A stretch of 36,275 nucleotides of DNA from an uncultured Methanobrevibacter sp. (GCF_947169325.1 NZ_CAMVPN010000017.1:1-36275), one strand, 5' to 3'. Positions 20,355-28,720 are shown, counted from the stretch's first letter. The notes: a model not told the origin generated them from the letters alone. Program-made: numbers and translations.

Positions 20355-21773
20355 TCATCTTTGTGAAAGCTTGCGGTAGTCTGAGCGGTAAATAAAAAGA
20401 AGATTTTTTCCATCGTTTACGGCTTTCTCATAAACGTCATCGTAGTTTTCAATGTATGTGTGGGAACCGGTCATTTTTTCAGCTATTGAAGAGCCCACCT
20501 CTCCGGTAAGGATAATATCGCATGTCAGGGTGTCCAGATATTTTGAAACCATGTCTTCATCAATCTCTTCACATGTGATTCCGTAGTCTCCTCCGATTGA
20601 AACGTAATATTCATCCAAATCTTCAATCATGTTGATGGACTGCCTTATCGCATCTGTATTGATTCCAGGATTAATCTCTTCGATGATGGTGATTCCGTCC
20701 TTACTTCTTTTGTTTGTCCTTCCAGTAATTCCATTATACCTGGCCAATCCTTTAATGATTTTGTCTTCATCGATATTCAATGCCAGACTTGTCAGGACAA
20801 CCCCCAAAACGTTGCTCACGTGATGAGAGCCTGGAGCAAAAGTTTTAACTGACATTTTGCCGTTTAATATTTCTCCAGTTGTGGTTCTGATATCTTTATA
20901 GATAATGTCGATTTCGGTCTCGTCAAGAGAGTAGCTGACGCTTTCGGCATATAGGTTCGCCTCGCTGTCAGTCACAGAAAATGTGTTGACATTCGGGTGG
21001 ATTACGTCTGAGTAATACTTATCGTAGCTGCTTTTCTCGCAGGCCACAACTCCGCACCTGAAAACCTGCCTTTTGGCTTCACTTGCAGTGAGCCTGTTTT
21101 TCGCAATAGGATAGTTTTCGGATATGTTTGTCAAAAGCCCGACATCTCCGATGCCTGTGACTCCAAGGGATGATTCAAAAATTGCAGATGAATATCTTTG
21201 TATGTTTTCGCTTTCGACAATACCGTCGGCAATCTTGCATATGGGATTTGCCATTTTGTAGGCAAGGTCAACGGTTTCCTTGATGTTTGCAGGTGTTATT
21301 GAAATGTTCTTTTTAAGAATGAATTTCTGATTGTTTTCATAAAGAAGGGCGCCAAGGCTTGATAGAATCAACGGGTTTTCGTCAATCAATATTTCCTTAA
21401 GCATGAAAACTGAGCTGGTCTTTCCCTTGACTCCTGTAACCTCAATTTTTGGGATGCCCTCTCCCCATCCTTCAAGGATGTTGAAGACAGCTTCATGGTG
21501 GGTGATGAAAGTGTACTTCAAATCAGGATTGTGCTTTGTGATGTCTGATTCTGTCAGTGGAAGATGCACTGGGGATATCACGCATACCTCTCCCTTGAAA
21601 TCCTTCAAATCCTCCAAATCCATTAAATAAATGTCATAGATTTCAAGCATCTTTCTGTCAATGTCGTTTAAGGTATTGTAGATGTCATATGCAAGGACAT
21701 TCTTTCCCTTTTTGGCCAGGCTGATGGCAATCTTGACTCCTCCGTGCGTCAAATCGATTACAAGGTAGTTCAT
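20355..21773 (-). CDS. cfbE: Mur ligase family protein, probable coenzyme F430 synthetase
   Basis: A 472-residue ATP-dependent ligase of the MurF-like group. An N-terminal Rossmann-like domain (LVIDLTHGGVKIAISLAKKG) precedes FITHHEAVFNILEGWGEG and the P-loop GVKGKTSS (114-121), followed by a central ligase domain (FAPGSHHVSNVLGVVLTSLA) and a C-terminal domain (GRTNKRSKDGITIIEEINPG). This layout matches CfbE, which closes the last ring of F430, the nickel cofactor of methyl-coenzyme M reductase. ATG 21773 overlaps the stop of the NAD kinase gene (ATGA) and has AAGGTG 6 nt upstream, so it is translationally coupled. The alternative, an unassigned Mur ligase, cannot be excluded. Confidence 0.78.
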   Translation of the reverse strand: MNYLVIDLTHGGVKIAISLAKKGKNVLAYDIYNTLNDIDRKMLEIYDIYLMDLEDLKDFKGEVCVISPVHLPLTESDITKHNPDLKYTFITHHEAVFNILEGWGEGIPKIEVTGVKGKTSSVFMLKEILIDENPLILSSLGALLYENNQKFILKKNISITPANIKETVDLAYKMANPICKIADGIVESENIQRYSSAIFESSLGVTGIGDVGLLTNISENYPIAKNRLTASEAKRQVFRCGVVACEKSSYDKYYSDVIHPNVNTFSVTDSEANLYAESVSYSLDETEIDIIYKDIRTTTGEILNGKMSVKTFAPGSHHVSNVLGVVLTSLALNIDEDKIIKGLARYNGITGRTNKRSKDGITIIEEINPGINTDAIRQSINMIEDLDEYYVSIGGDYGITCEEIDEDMVSKYLDTLTCDIILTGEVGSSIAEKMTGSHTYIENYDDVYEKAVNDGKNLLFIYRSDYRKLSQR

Positions 21774-23623
21774 TTGTCGCACCTTGGGTTTTCTGGGATT
21801 CCTCCTTCCAGCTTGTCCTTGACCTTTTTGTAGAAGTATTTGGTGGATGTCCTGATGAAGTAGACTGCCTTGTCTGACTTTTTGAATCTGATTTCCTCTT
21901 CGTATTCTGCTTCCTCGTTTCTCTGACCGTCCATAACGAACACTGCACTTTTACCTTTCTTGAGCAGTTTCACGGTGATTTCACTGTTGTCAGATACGAC
22001 AAACGGTCTTGCTCCAAGCTTGTACGGACAAATAGGGATGATGATGAATCCTCCCACTTTCGGATCGACAATCGGACCTCCGGCTGACATCGCGTAAGCT
22101 GTTGATCCGCTCGGTGTTGAGATGATCAGTCCGTCCGCCCTTACCTGGTCGATAATCTCTCCGTCCACCTTGATTTCAAAATAAAGCATCTTTGCAGGCT
22201 GGTCTGTCATTATGACGACCTCATTGACTGCGGAATAATGGTTGTTTTCGTGTGAAACCACGAGACGTGACCTTTTCTCACGGTAGTATTCACCTTTGAG
22301 AATCTCGTCAAGGGCTGTGAATGTGTCCTGGACCTCGGTGTCGGTTAAAAATCCTACTGTTCCCATATTGATTCCGAAAACAGGGATTTCAGGTCTCATT
22401 TTTGCCTGTGCTCTCAGGAGGGTTCCGTCTCCTCCCAAAATCACTGCCATGTCGCAGTCAAAGTCAAAGATGTTTTCAGCAAGGGGCTCGTAGTCTATGT
22501 TGAAGTTGATGTCATCCAAAAGAGGGGCCATGTTTGGATAGTCCATTTTGGTCTTTTCAATGATTGCATCCAAATCAGGTTTTGCTTTCATTTCTATCAG
22601 TTTATGGGCCAGTCTCCTTTCGATTATGACTTCACGGCCGTTGGTAAGGAGATAATCGATGATTTTCGCTGAAAACAGAATTGTTCTGTCCTGGTCGATT
22701 CTGCTTACGATACCTACCTTTGCGATTAAATCGGTCTGGTTGTCGTTTAGAATGTCAATCATCTGTTTATGCAAAATCTTATTGTTTGCCGCAACCACCA
22801 CTGCCTTTTCATGAATGCTCAGCTTGTTGTTGAGCTTTTCGCCGTACTTGTCAGTGATGATTCCTCCTGCCTCTTCGAGAATGAGCTTTGAACCTGCAAT
22901 GTCTATGATTCTTGAACCTCTAAGGTCTAAAAATGCATCATATCTTCCGCTTGCCACATAAGAGAGCTCCAATACTACGCTTCCAAGTACTCTCATCCTT
23001 CTTGCATTGTCGACGAGCTTTGAAGCTTCGGAAGTTCCTGTTTTTGTAAATCCTCCCAGAGTCATGTCGCTTATATTTATGATATCGCTTGGATGAACCT
23101 TTTCATTGTTGAGCCAGCATCCCTTTCCCTTTTCCGCTTCAAAGAAGTTACCGTTTGCAAGGTTGCTTATGAATGCCAGCTGAACGTCATTTAGTGTTGC
23201 AATCCTTCCTTTAGGCACTTCGGCAACGGCTATTGAAATGCTGAATGCAGGGATTTCCTTGATTGCATTGCTGGTTCCGTCGATTGGATCAAGTAAAAAA
23301 ATGAATCTTGGCCTTTCCTCTTCGGGAATGTCGTCACGCCTGAGTTCCTGTGTCAGGGAGATGCTTCTTTTTGTTCCTTTACCCAGTCTCAGCTCTCCGA
23401 TTTCCTCGCTGACGATATATGAGTATACGTTTGCTTCCTTCAATATGTGAATGACAATATCTTCGGCGATGAGGTCAATGTATGAAGTAGGAGTTCCGTC
23501 GGCACCGATTTTCACTTTCTCACCGGCTTCCGGAGTTCCGAAATAAGGCCTAGTTGCTCTGCTTACTTCCTTTATGATTTCATAACACAAATCCGTTGCA
23601 ATCTTTTTGTCCTGAGCATCCAT
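21770..23623 (-). CDS. Bifunctional NADP phosphatase / NAD kinase
   Basis: A 617-residue fusion typical of methanogens such as Methanocaldococcus jannaschii. Residues 1 to about 280 are an inositol-monophosphatase-type domain: SEEIGE near 72-77, DPIDGTSNA (112-120) and DIAGSKLILEEAGG (241-254). Residues about 302-600 are an ATP-NAD kinase: GGDGT (397-401), GINMGTVGFLTD, VNEVVIMTD and STPSGSTAYAMSAGGPIVDP. The two activities phosphorylate NAD+ and dephosphorylate NADP+, setting the cell's NADP pool. AGGTGA lies 5 nt before ATG 23623. It is the middle gene of an apparent operon with arginine decarboxylase upstream (32 nt) and the cfbE candidate downstream (overlap). Confidence 0.95.
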   Translation of the reverse strand: MDAQDKKIATDLCYEIIKEVSRATRPYFGTPEAGEKVKIGADGTPTSYIDLIAEDIVIHILKEANVYSYIVSEEIGELRLGKGTKRSISLTQELRRDDIPEEERPRFIFLLDPIDGTSNAIKEIPAFSISIAVAEVPKGRIATLNDVQLAFISNLANGNFFEAEKGKGCWLNNEKVHPSDIINISDMTLGGFTKTGTSEASKLVDNARRMRVLGSVVLELSYVASGRYDAFLDLRGSRIIDIAGSKLILEEAGGIITDKYGEKLNNKLSIHEKAVVVAANNKILHKQMIDILNDNQTDLIAKVGIVSRIDQDRTILFSAKIIDYLLTNGREVIIERRLAHKLIEMKAKPDLDAIIEKTKMDYPNMAPLLDDINFNIDYEPLAENIFDFDCDMAVILGGDGTLLRAQAKMRPEIPVFGINMGTVGFLTDTEVQDTFTALDEILKGEYYREKRSRLVVSHENNHYSAVNEVVIMTDQPAKMLYFEIKVDGEIIDQVRADGLIISTPSGSTAYAMSAGGPIVDPKVGGFIIIPICPYKLGARPFVVSDNSEITVKLLKKGKSAVFVMDGQRNEEAEYEEEIRFKKSDKAVYFIRTSTKYFYKKVKDKLEGGIPENPRCDK

Positions 23624-23655
23624 ATTTTCACCTGTTATATGTTAATCATTTGCTA

Positions 23656-24120
23656 TTATCCTTCAATTATGTCGTCGTTAATGTAGACCACCGCACTGAT
23701 GACAGATCCGATTTCGGACACTGTCATTGTCGATTGTTCCACAATAAGATCCCTGATTTCAACGCCTCTTTTATTCATCATGTATTCAACCATGCCTTTG
23801 GCTTCTTTTACAAGTTCATCAGGGTCTTTGTCTCTGCCGCTTGTCTCTACAACGCAGCCCAATTCATCTCCAATAGCTACCGCAACGACTGCAGTAATCA
23901 ATTCTCCGAAAGTGTCTGAAGTGACCTCTGAAAGCACGCAGTTTACCATGGCACCTGCCTTTAGGTTTGGCAGTTCGGTAATTTCAGTATTTTTTCCGAG
24001 CATGCTTGATACCTTTATCAGATTGACATCGCCTATTCCGGCATCGCTTAGGGCATTGTCGAATGCATTCAGTTTTGTCGGTCCTTCGTCTTTTCCACTT
24101 ACAATAGCTATTTTCATCAT
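23656..24120 (-). CDS. pdaD: Pyruvoyl-dependent arginine decarboxylase
   Basis: A 154-residue proenzyme of the PvlArgDC family that converts arginine to agmatine. Ser38-Ser39 in LIKVSSMLGKNTEI is the self-cleavage site; the second Ser becomes the pyruvoyl group. LPNLKAGAMVNCVLSEVTSD and AVAIGDELGCVVETSGRDKD are typical of the archaeal enzyme. Length is normal. AAGTGAT lies directly before two tandem ATGs (24120 and 24117), so the start could be one codon later. It is divergent from the small membrane-protein gene at 24263 and less than 1.4 kb from agmatinase, which uses its product. It leads the NAD kinase-cfbE operon. Confidence 0.93.
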   Translation of the reverse strand: MMKIAIVSGKDEGPTKLNAFDNALSDAGIGDVNLIKVSSMLGKNTEITELPNLKAGAMVNCVLSEVTSDTFGELITAVVAVAIGDELGCVVETSGRDKDPDELVKEAKGMVEYMMNKRGVEIRDLIVEQSTMTVSEIGSVISAVVYINDDIIEG

Positions 24121-24262
24121 ATCACTTAATTATTAAATATGAATTGTCATTGTTAATTAAATTTTTTAATGGGTGGTGCAAAATTCACGTTACATTTCTA
24201 ACTAACAGTTAAATATTATCGGATATAAAAATAGGATTAATCGTTGAAGGAGGTTTTAGCTT

Positions 24263-24493
24263 ATGGCAGAGAAGAACATGATAATTGCAATTGTCCTTTC
24301 AGTCATCTGGTCCGGATTGGGTTTAATCTATGCCGGTGAGATGAAGATGGGAGTGATTTTGGCTGTTTTAGCAGTGATATTTGAATTGCTGACTTGGTTT
24401 GTCTTCAGCATTGCAGGAATTATCGTTTTCATAATTTGGGTATATTCTCTTTATGCAACCTACAAGCAGGTCAAGGCTGTCAACGGAGAATAA
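24263..24493 (+). CDS. Small two- or three-helix membrane protein, TM2-like
   Basis: A 76-residue hydrophobic protein: a short polar start (MAEKNM), hydrophobic stretches at about 7-23, 28-45 and 47-64, and the turn WSGLGLIYAGEMKMGVIL with GLG-x-x-Y-x-G, as in TM2-domain proteins. The charged end is YKQVKAVNGE. AAGGAGGT lies 8 nt before the ATG and a TATA-like gatataaaaat is near 24219-24229, so it is a well-expressed gene. Function unknown. A run of ten T follows the stop. Confidence 0.75.
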   Translation: MAEKNMIIAIVLSVIWSGLGLIYAGEMKMGVILAVLAVIFELLTWFVFSIAGIIVFIIWVYSLYATYKQVKAVNGE

Positions 24494-24496
24494 TTC

Positions 24497-24506
24497 TTTT
24501 TTTTTT
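24497..24506 (+). terminator. T-tract terminator
   Basis: Ten consecutive T directly after the TAA of the small membrane protein gene, preceded by a short AGAA/TTCT pair around the stop. Oligo-T runs are the usual archaeal termination signal. Confidence 0.55.
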
Positions 24507-24554
24507 CTTTACTTTTTTATAGGATGAAATCCTAAATATATTTAGGTGTACCTA

Positions 24555-24908
24555 ATGATTTTCAATAAAACTGTTTCTTTAATATTGTCCGCATGTCTGT
24601 TTATTTTAATGCTCATCATCACCTCCTCAGCGATAATGATGTTCCTGCCGACCGGACAGCTTCCTTTTGTGGGGGTTATAGTGATTGTGGCATTCTACTT
24701 CATTTCAAGAATGTTTTACAGCTATCTGAGAAACGACGATTACTATAAAAACACAAGAAAGTATTCAAGCGACAAGAAAGGGGAAAGCTACATTACCAAA
24801 GGCGAAAGCGACACCAAAAAGCTGTTCATTGTCATATGGCTGATTGTGATTCTGATTCTGGGTGCGGCCGCCATGGTGCTGTATCTGCATAACAGAGGAA
24901 TGGTATGA
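24555..24908 (+). CDS. Small membrane protein, two or three helices
   Basis: A 117-residue protein with two close N-terminal hydrophobic segments (about 8-28 and 35-53), a basic, charged loop (YLRNDDYYKNTRKYSSDKKG), and a C-terminal helix (LFIVIWLIVILILGAAAMVL). No family recognised. ATG 24555 is selected because AGGTG (24544-24548) lies 6 nt upstream; a GTG at 24546 is inside that site. Eight T (24916-24923) follow the stop. Placed between polyamine genes, but no link is evident. Confidence 0.65.
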   Translation: MIFNKTVSLILSACLFILMLIITSSAIMMFLPTGQLPFVGVIVIVAFYFISRMFYSYLRNDDYYKNTRKYSSDKKGESYITKGESDTKKLFIVIWLIVILILGAAAMVLYLHNRGMV

Positions 24909-25026
24909 AAAACTATTTTTTTTAAAATTTATATTTTACCCTAAAAACTCCTAAATAAACGAATACTTTATATAAAATGGAAAAGATACTAAATACTAAT
25001 CTAATAATAATCCTTATTATATAGAT

Positions 25027-25040
25027 TAAAACCGGTTTTA
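25027..25040. promoter_or_regulatory. 14-bp perfect palindrome upstream of aIF5A
   Basis: TAAAACCGGTTTTA lies between a TATA-like ttattatatag (about 25014-25024) and the GGAGG ribosome site at about 25051-25055. Another TATA (tttatataaaa) is near 24967. The position, overlapping the likely start of transcription, suits an operator, or a leader stem if the upstream promoter is used. Confidence 0.45.
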
Positions 25041-25062
25041 TATTATATACGGAGGAAAATTA

Positions 25063-25461
25063 ATGTCAACAAAAGTTGTAGAAATTAAAACATTAAAAGT
25101 TGGAAAATACATCGTTTTAGACGGTGAAGCATGTAAAATTAGTAGTTACTCTACTTCATCTCCTGGTAAACACGGAGCTGCAAAAGCAAGAATCGAAGCT
25201 ATCGGTGTTTTCGATGGTCAAAAAAGAAGTTTAGTAAAACCAGTGGACAGTAAAGTAGATTCACCAATCATCGACAAAAGATTAGGACAAGTAATCTCTA
25301 TCCAAGGCGCAAATGTTCAAATCATGGACATGGAAAACTACGACACCATCGATTTACCAATGCCTGAAGACTTAAAAGACTCAATCGTTGAAGGTATTGA
25401 AGTTGAATACATTGTCGCTTTAGGAAACATGAAAATAATGAGAACCAGAGGATCTAACTAG
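25063..25461 (+). CDS. eif5a: Translation initiation factor aIF5A
   Basis: A 132-residue archaeal IF5A, which binds the ribosome E site and relieves stalling at difficult peptide bonds. The N-terminal SH3-like domain carries the modification loop [10 protein letters not shown] with Lys36, the residue converted to (deoxy)hypusine using spermidine. The C-terminal OB-fold domain begins near residue 70. Length is normal. A strong GGAGGAAAAT precedes ATG 25063. The A-rich codon use differs from the GC-richer neighbours, as expected for a highly expressed gene in this lineage. Agmatinase follows 36 nt downstream, linking the factor to polyamine supply. A stem-loop covers its stop codon. Confidence 0.97.
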   Translation: MSTKVVEIKTLKVGKYIVLDGEACKISSYSTSSPGKHGAAKARIEAIGVFDGQKRSLVKPVDSKVDSPIIDKRLGQVISIQGANVQIMDMENYDTIDLPMPEDLKDSIVEGIEVEYIVALGNMKIMRTRGSN

Positions 25462-25469
25462 ATTCCTCT
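25447..25469 (+). terminator. Stem-loop over aIF5A stop codon
   Basis: AGAGGATCT pairs with AGATTCCTCT, nine pairs with one bulged T and a 4-nt loop; the TAG stop straddles the loop and right arm. A pyrimidine-rich stretch (cccttattttcctttt) follows. It may separate aIF5A expression from agmatinase. Confidence 0.5.
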
Positions 25470-25497
25470 AAACCCTTATTTTCCTTTTAGAAAAATT

Positions 25498-26364
25498 ATG
25501 CTTTTCAATACATACGAACCATGGAAATTTGCATTTTCTGCTGAAAATGATGAGATAATCACAGATTCTTATGGGATAATCGGAGTTCCGTTCGACAGCA
25601 CCACATCCTATCACTCAGGATCCCGTCTGGGACCAATCGTTGTAAGGGAAGCATCATTCGGATTTGAAAAATTCAACACTATTTTTAACAAGAACCTGAC
25701 TGCCACCTTTTATGATTTCGGAGACGTCAACGTCATCCCTGGAAACTGCCAGAAGACATGCGGAATCGTTGAAGACACTGTTAATGAAATCCTTGATTTG
25801 GGATTGAAGCCAATCATAATCGGAGGGGAGCATTCCGCTTCAATCGGTGCAATCAAGGCATTGGCAGACAAGCATGAAAAGCTCACTGTAGTTCACATGG
25901 ATGCCCACAGAGACCTTGCATTCGAATTCATAGAAGAGAAATACTCACACGCCACTGTGATGAGAAGAGCCCACGAAATGGGTGTAAACCTTGTGCAGAT
26001 TGGAATAAGGTCATCATCTGCCGATGAAGAGGAATTCGTAAAGTCTACATATAACATCCAGACATTCAAAAACAGGGATGTCCACAAGCACATGGACGCT
26101 CTTGAGTATTACATAACAAACATCGACGGACCAATCTACATTTCAATAGACATGGACGTTGTCGACCCGTCACTTGCTCCAAGCGTCGGAAACCCTACAC
26201 CAGGAGGGCTGTTCATTTCAGAAATTGAAAATATACTGGAAACACTGTCACGAAAGAATATTGTCGGACTGGACGTTGTGGAAACCGCATCCGATAAGCT
26301 GGGAGACACCACAGCAGTCATTGCCGCCAAAATAATATATGACTTTTTAACTCTTGTTGAGTAG
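25498..26364 (+). CDS. speB: Agmatinase
   Basis: A 288-residue manganese ureohydrolase that hydrolyses agmatine to putrescine and urea. The metal ligands are all present: GGEHS (His112), VVHMDAHRD (Asp135, His137, Asp139) and SIDMDVVDPSLAP (Asp218, Asp220). NPTPGG and GLDVVETA are also typical. Length matches archaeal agmatinases. No clear ribosome site precedes the ATG. It lies 36 nt after aIF5A and could be read from that promoter. With the arginine decarboxylase at 23.7-24.1 kb it completes a two-step route from arginine to putrescine. Confidence 0.94.
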   Translation: MLFNTYEPWKFAFSAENDEIITDSYGIIGVPFDSTTSYHSGSRLGPIVVREASFGFEKFNTIFNKNLTATFYDFGDVNVIPGNCQKTCGIVEDTVNEILDLGLKPIIIGGEHSASIGAIKALADKHEKLTVVHMDAHRDLAFEFIEEKYSHATVMRRAHEMGVNLVQIGIRSSSADEEEFVKSTYNIQTFKNRDVHKHMDALEYYITNIDGPIYISIDMDVVDPSLAPSVGNPTPGGLFISEIENILETLSRKNIVGLDVVETASDKLGDTTAVIAAKIIYDFLTLVE

Positions 26365-26375
26365 AGTCTTTTTTT
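26341..26375 (+). terminator. Imperfect stem and T tract at agmatinase end
   Basis: GACT/AGTC and ACTC/GAGT form a two-part stem enclosing the TAG stop, followed directly by seven T (26369-26375). Confidence 0.4.
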
Positions 26376-26487
26376 CTTGTTTTTAAGAGGTGTGTGCTCT
26401 TATTTTTTTTTATTTTTCGTTATTTGGGGAAATTTTGCTTTTTGAATAATATTTTATACATTGAGTTACAAATTATTCCTTGATAAT

Positions 26488-27309
26488 ATGAACATCAGAG
26501 CGCCAATTATAATGGAAACGGTATTTGTTGCAATAGCTATTATAATCTACATGCTGACTTCAAATACATTTTTCATATTCAATTTTCTCTATATCGGAAC
26601 TGCCATCTCAATAGGGCTGTTTCTAATGGCCAAAGACAAGCCGTATGCAAGAAATGTCATAATGCTTGCGGTCGGATCATATCTCTTGATTTATGTTGGT
26701 CTTTTAGGTCATGAAAATATGCTGATGTCTGGTTTTTGGTATTATCTGTTTTTAGGCGTTTTTGAAGCTGCTGTAATCCATTATCTGATTGCAAAGATTG
26801 CAGGACCCTTCTTATTCGGTCGTGGATGGTGCGGATATGCCTGCTGGACAGCTATGGTGCTTGATTTGCTTCCCTACAAGACTCCTCAAAACGGTCGTAA
26901 GAACTGGGGATATTTCAGATATGTTCTCTTTGCATTAATACTGTGCTTTGTAGCGGGACTCTTTGTTTTCAAAGTGGACAACCTGGAATCAATAATGTTT
27001 TACGCTTTCATAATCGGTAATGTGATTTATTATGCTGTAGGAATAGCTTTGGCGTTCTGTCTTAAAGACAATCGTGCATTCTGCAAATATGTCTGTCCGA
27101 TAACAGTATTTCTAAAGGCTACCAGCTATTTTTCAATATTGCGTGTTAAAGTCGATAAAAACGAGTGCATTGAGTGCAAAAAATGCATAAAATCATGTCC
27201 GATGGATGTTGACATGATGGACAATTCAAGAAAAAGGACCAATGGTACTGAATGCATTCTCTGCACAGAATGCATCAATGCCTGTCCGAATGATGCATTG
27301 AAATTATAA
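26488..27309 (+). CDS. Membrane-bound 4Fe-4S protein, NapH/CcoG-like
   Basis: A 273-residue protein with five or six transmembrane helices and a C-terminal bis-4Fe-4S ferredoxin domain. GRGWCGYACWTAM resembles the C-G-x-x-C motif of NapH/NosR-type proteins. CIECKKCIKSCP and CILCTECINACP are two canonical CX2CX2CX3CP cluster sites at the very end. Such proteins pass electrons between membrane and cytosolic partners. The start is uncertain: a TTG at 26461 is in frame, but a TATA-like ttttatac at 26452-26459 would put transcription near 26480, so ATG 26488 is preferred. It is convergent with and directly abuts an ArsR-like gene. Partner enzymes are not present. Confidence 0.85.
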   Translation: MNIRAPIIMETVFVAIAIIIYMLTSNTFFIFNFLYIGTAISIGLFLMAKDKPYARNVIMLAVGSYLLIYVGLLGHENMLMSGFWYYLFLGVFEAAVIHYLIAKIAGPFLFGRGWCGYACWTAMVLDLLPYKTPQNGRKNWGYFRYVLFALILCFVAGLFVFKVDNLESIMFYAFIIGNVIYYAVGIALAFCLKDNRAFCKYVCPITVFLKATSYFSILRVKVDKNECIECKKCIKSCPMDVDMMDNSRKRTNGTECILCTECINACPNDALKL

Positions 27310-27588
27310 TTAATCGTTATATTCTTTTTCAACCTTGTCGAGGTAATATTTTCCCTTTTCGGTAATGCTGTAGAACCTATATCTTTTGTCATCCTCGTTA
27401 AGGCACTCCACAAGCTCTGCATCTTTCAATGTTTTCAGGTATTTTGAGACATGATTGCTGTTGTCGTCAATATCCTTGCTGATTTTTGAAGGTATCTTGT
27501 TTTCCTTTTCAAGGGATTTCAAAACGTTTATTCGACGTTTGGACCTTGCAAGTAAGGATATTATGCTCATGTCATCTTTTTGACTCAT
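27310..27588 (-). CDS. ArsR/MarR-like winged-helix regulator
   Basis: A 92-residue single-domain transcription regulator. ISLLARSKRRINVLKSLEKE, IPSKISKDIDDNSNHVSKYL and KTLKDAELVECL form the winged helix-turn-helix, and RYRFYSITEKGKYYLDKVEK is the beta wing and last helix. No metal-binding cysteine motif is seen. Divergent from the secreted-protein gene at 27706, it faces two palindromes in the shared promoter region, so autoregulation and control of that gene are likely. It ends exactly where the ferredoxin-like gene ends on the other strand. Confidence 0.85.
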   Translation of the reverse strand: MSQKDDMSIISLLARSKRRINVLKSLEKENKIPSKISKDIDDNSNHVSKYLKTLKDAELVECLNEDDKRYRFYSITEKGKYYLDKVEKEYND

Positions 27589-27617
27589 GATTTTTAATAT
27601 ATTCGTTAGCTATATAG

Positions 27618-27648
27618 TAGATATCTATAAGATATTAGCATGCTAATA
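27618..27648. promoter_or_regulatory. Two palindromes between divergent regulator and secreted-protein genes
   Basis: TAGATATCTA (27618-27627) and the 16-bp perfect palindrome TATTAGCATGCTAATA (27633-27648) lie 6 nt apart in the 117-nt divergent promoter region. Dyads of this size are typical operators for dimeric winged-helix regulators such as the adjacent ArsR-like protein. Confidence 0.55.
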
Positions 27649-27705
27649 GCAATGTTTATATTATGTGCGTAACAAATTAATCAATACAAATTAGGAGGTT
27701 TTTCT

Positions 27706-28200
27706 ATGAACAAGAAAATTTTAACTTTATTGGCTGTATTTTTGGTAGCCGTTTCATTGGCTAGTGTATGTGCAGCTGAACTGACAAAAGAAAACGATTT
27801 TGATGGCCTATTTAAAATGAAAGTGCCTGAAGGGGATAATTTTACAAATATGAGTGATTATCAATCTGCTTCTTCATTTTTATATTCCTCCATGGCATAT
27901 GAAAACAGTAATCAAACAGTTTATGTGTTTGTATACACAGGCAGTACTTTAGAGAGTGTGCTTGCTTCTATGACTTTGGGAGATATTGATGCTCAATACG
28001 GTACGAATGAGGGCAATATTACAAAAGAGGGCAATTTGATATTATTTAATAAGACTCCTGCTATGGAAGAAGCCTTAAAAGATTTTTCTCTTGATACTTT
28101 TGCAGGGATAAATGATTCAGATAAGCAACTGACAATATTTGTTGGCGGTAGCAATCCTGAATTAGTCAAGGAATATGCAGAAACAATTGTTGTTAATTAA
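27706..28200 (+). CDS. Secreted hypothetical protein
   Basis: A 164-residue protein with a clear N-terminal signal sequence (MNKKILTLLAVFLVAVSLAS, then VCAAE, with cleavage likely after CAA). The mature part is soluble and acidic, with DGLFKMKVPEGDNF near the start. Similar openings (a strand, then P-(E/D)-G) also occur in the next gene product, so the two may share a fold. AGGAGG precedes the ATG. No known family. The AT-rich codon use and the upstream operators suggest a regulated, possibly acquired, envelope gene. Confidence 0.7.
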   Translation: MNKKILTLLAVFLVAVSLASVCAAELTKENDFDGLFKMKVPEGDNFTNMSDYQSASSFLYSSMAYENSNQTVYVFVYTGSTLESVLASMTLGDIDAQYGTNEGNITKEGNLILFNKTPAMEEALKDFSLDTFAGINDSDKQLTIFVGGSNPELVKEYAETIVVN

Positions 28201-28233
28201 GTAAGTATTTTCACTTGCTTTTTTTCTTTTTTT
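28199..28233 (+). terminator. Stem-loop and T tracts over stop codon
   Basis: AAGTAAGT (28199-28206) pairs with ACTTGCTT (28213-28220), with one G-T wobble and a 6-nt loop; the TAA stop ends in the left arm. Two runs of seven T follow (28219-28225 and 28227-28233), directly abutting the ribosome site of the next gene. It looks like a leaky terminator inside a gene pair. Confidence 0.6.
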
Positions 28234-28244
28234 AAGGTGTTAAA

Positions 28245-28712
28245 ATGAAGATTGGGGATTTTGATTTAAGTTTAAAGAGCATCATCATTATTGCATTTGT
28301 TTTAATTATTATAATTGGGGTTTTCTCATTAATGGGCAATGGTGGAGATGTTTCTGTTTATGGAGTCAATTTCCATATTCCTGATGGATATAATGAAATT
28401 AAAGAGCAGGAAGTTGATGGGGTTGGTGAATCTTATGAATATGTTAATAATGAATATCATGACGTTATTTTCATAACAGTTAAGGATACTAATGCGAGTG
28501 ACCCTAGCCAGCTGAGATTCAATTATCCTTCAGTCAAACAACACACAATGATTGACGGAAAAGATGGGCTTTTGGCTATGACTTCCAGTACAGGTGTTAG
28601 AAATCACTTTTTTTACATTGAAAATGGCAAATTGATTCATATTAATGCTCCATTTACCGATGTGGGAAGTGGCTTAAGTGATGAGGAGTTATTGGCAGAA
28701 ATAATTAGGTAG
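28245..28712 (+). CDS. Membrane-anchored hypothetical protein
   Basis: A 155-residue protein with one N-terminal membrane segment (SIIIIAFVLIIIIGVFSLMG, about 12-31) and an outward-facing soluble domain that begins VSVYGVNFHIPDGYNEIKEQ. The P-D-G-Y start of the domain resembles the PEG region of the preceding secreted protein. No family recognised. AAGGTG lies just upstream, directly after the T tracts. AT-rich. Confidence 0.65.
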   Translation: MKIGDFDLSLKSIIIIAFVLIIIIGVFSLMGNGGDVSVYGVNFHIPDGYNEIKEQEVDGVGESYEYVNNEYHDVIFITVKDTNASDPSQLRFNYPSVKQHTMIDGKDGLLAMTSSTGVRNHFFYIENGKLIHINAPFTDVGSGLSDEELLAEIIR

Positions 28713-28720
28713 GTGATAAT

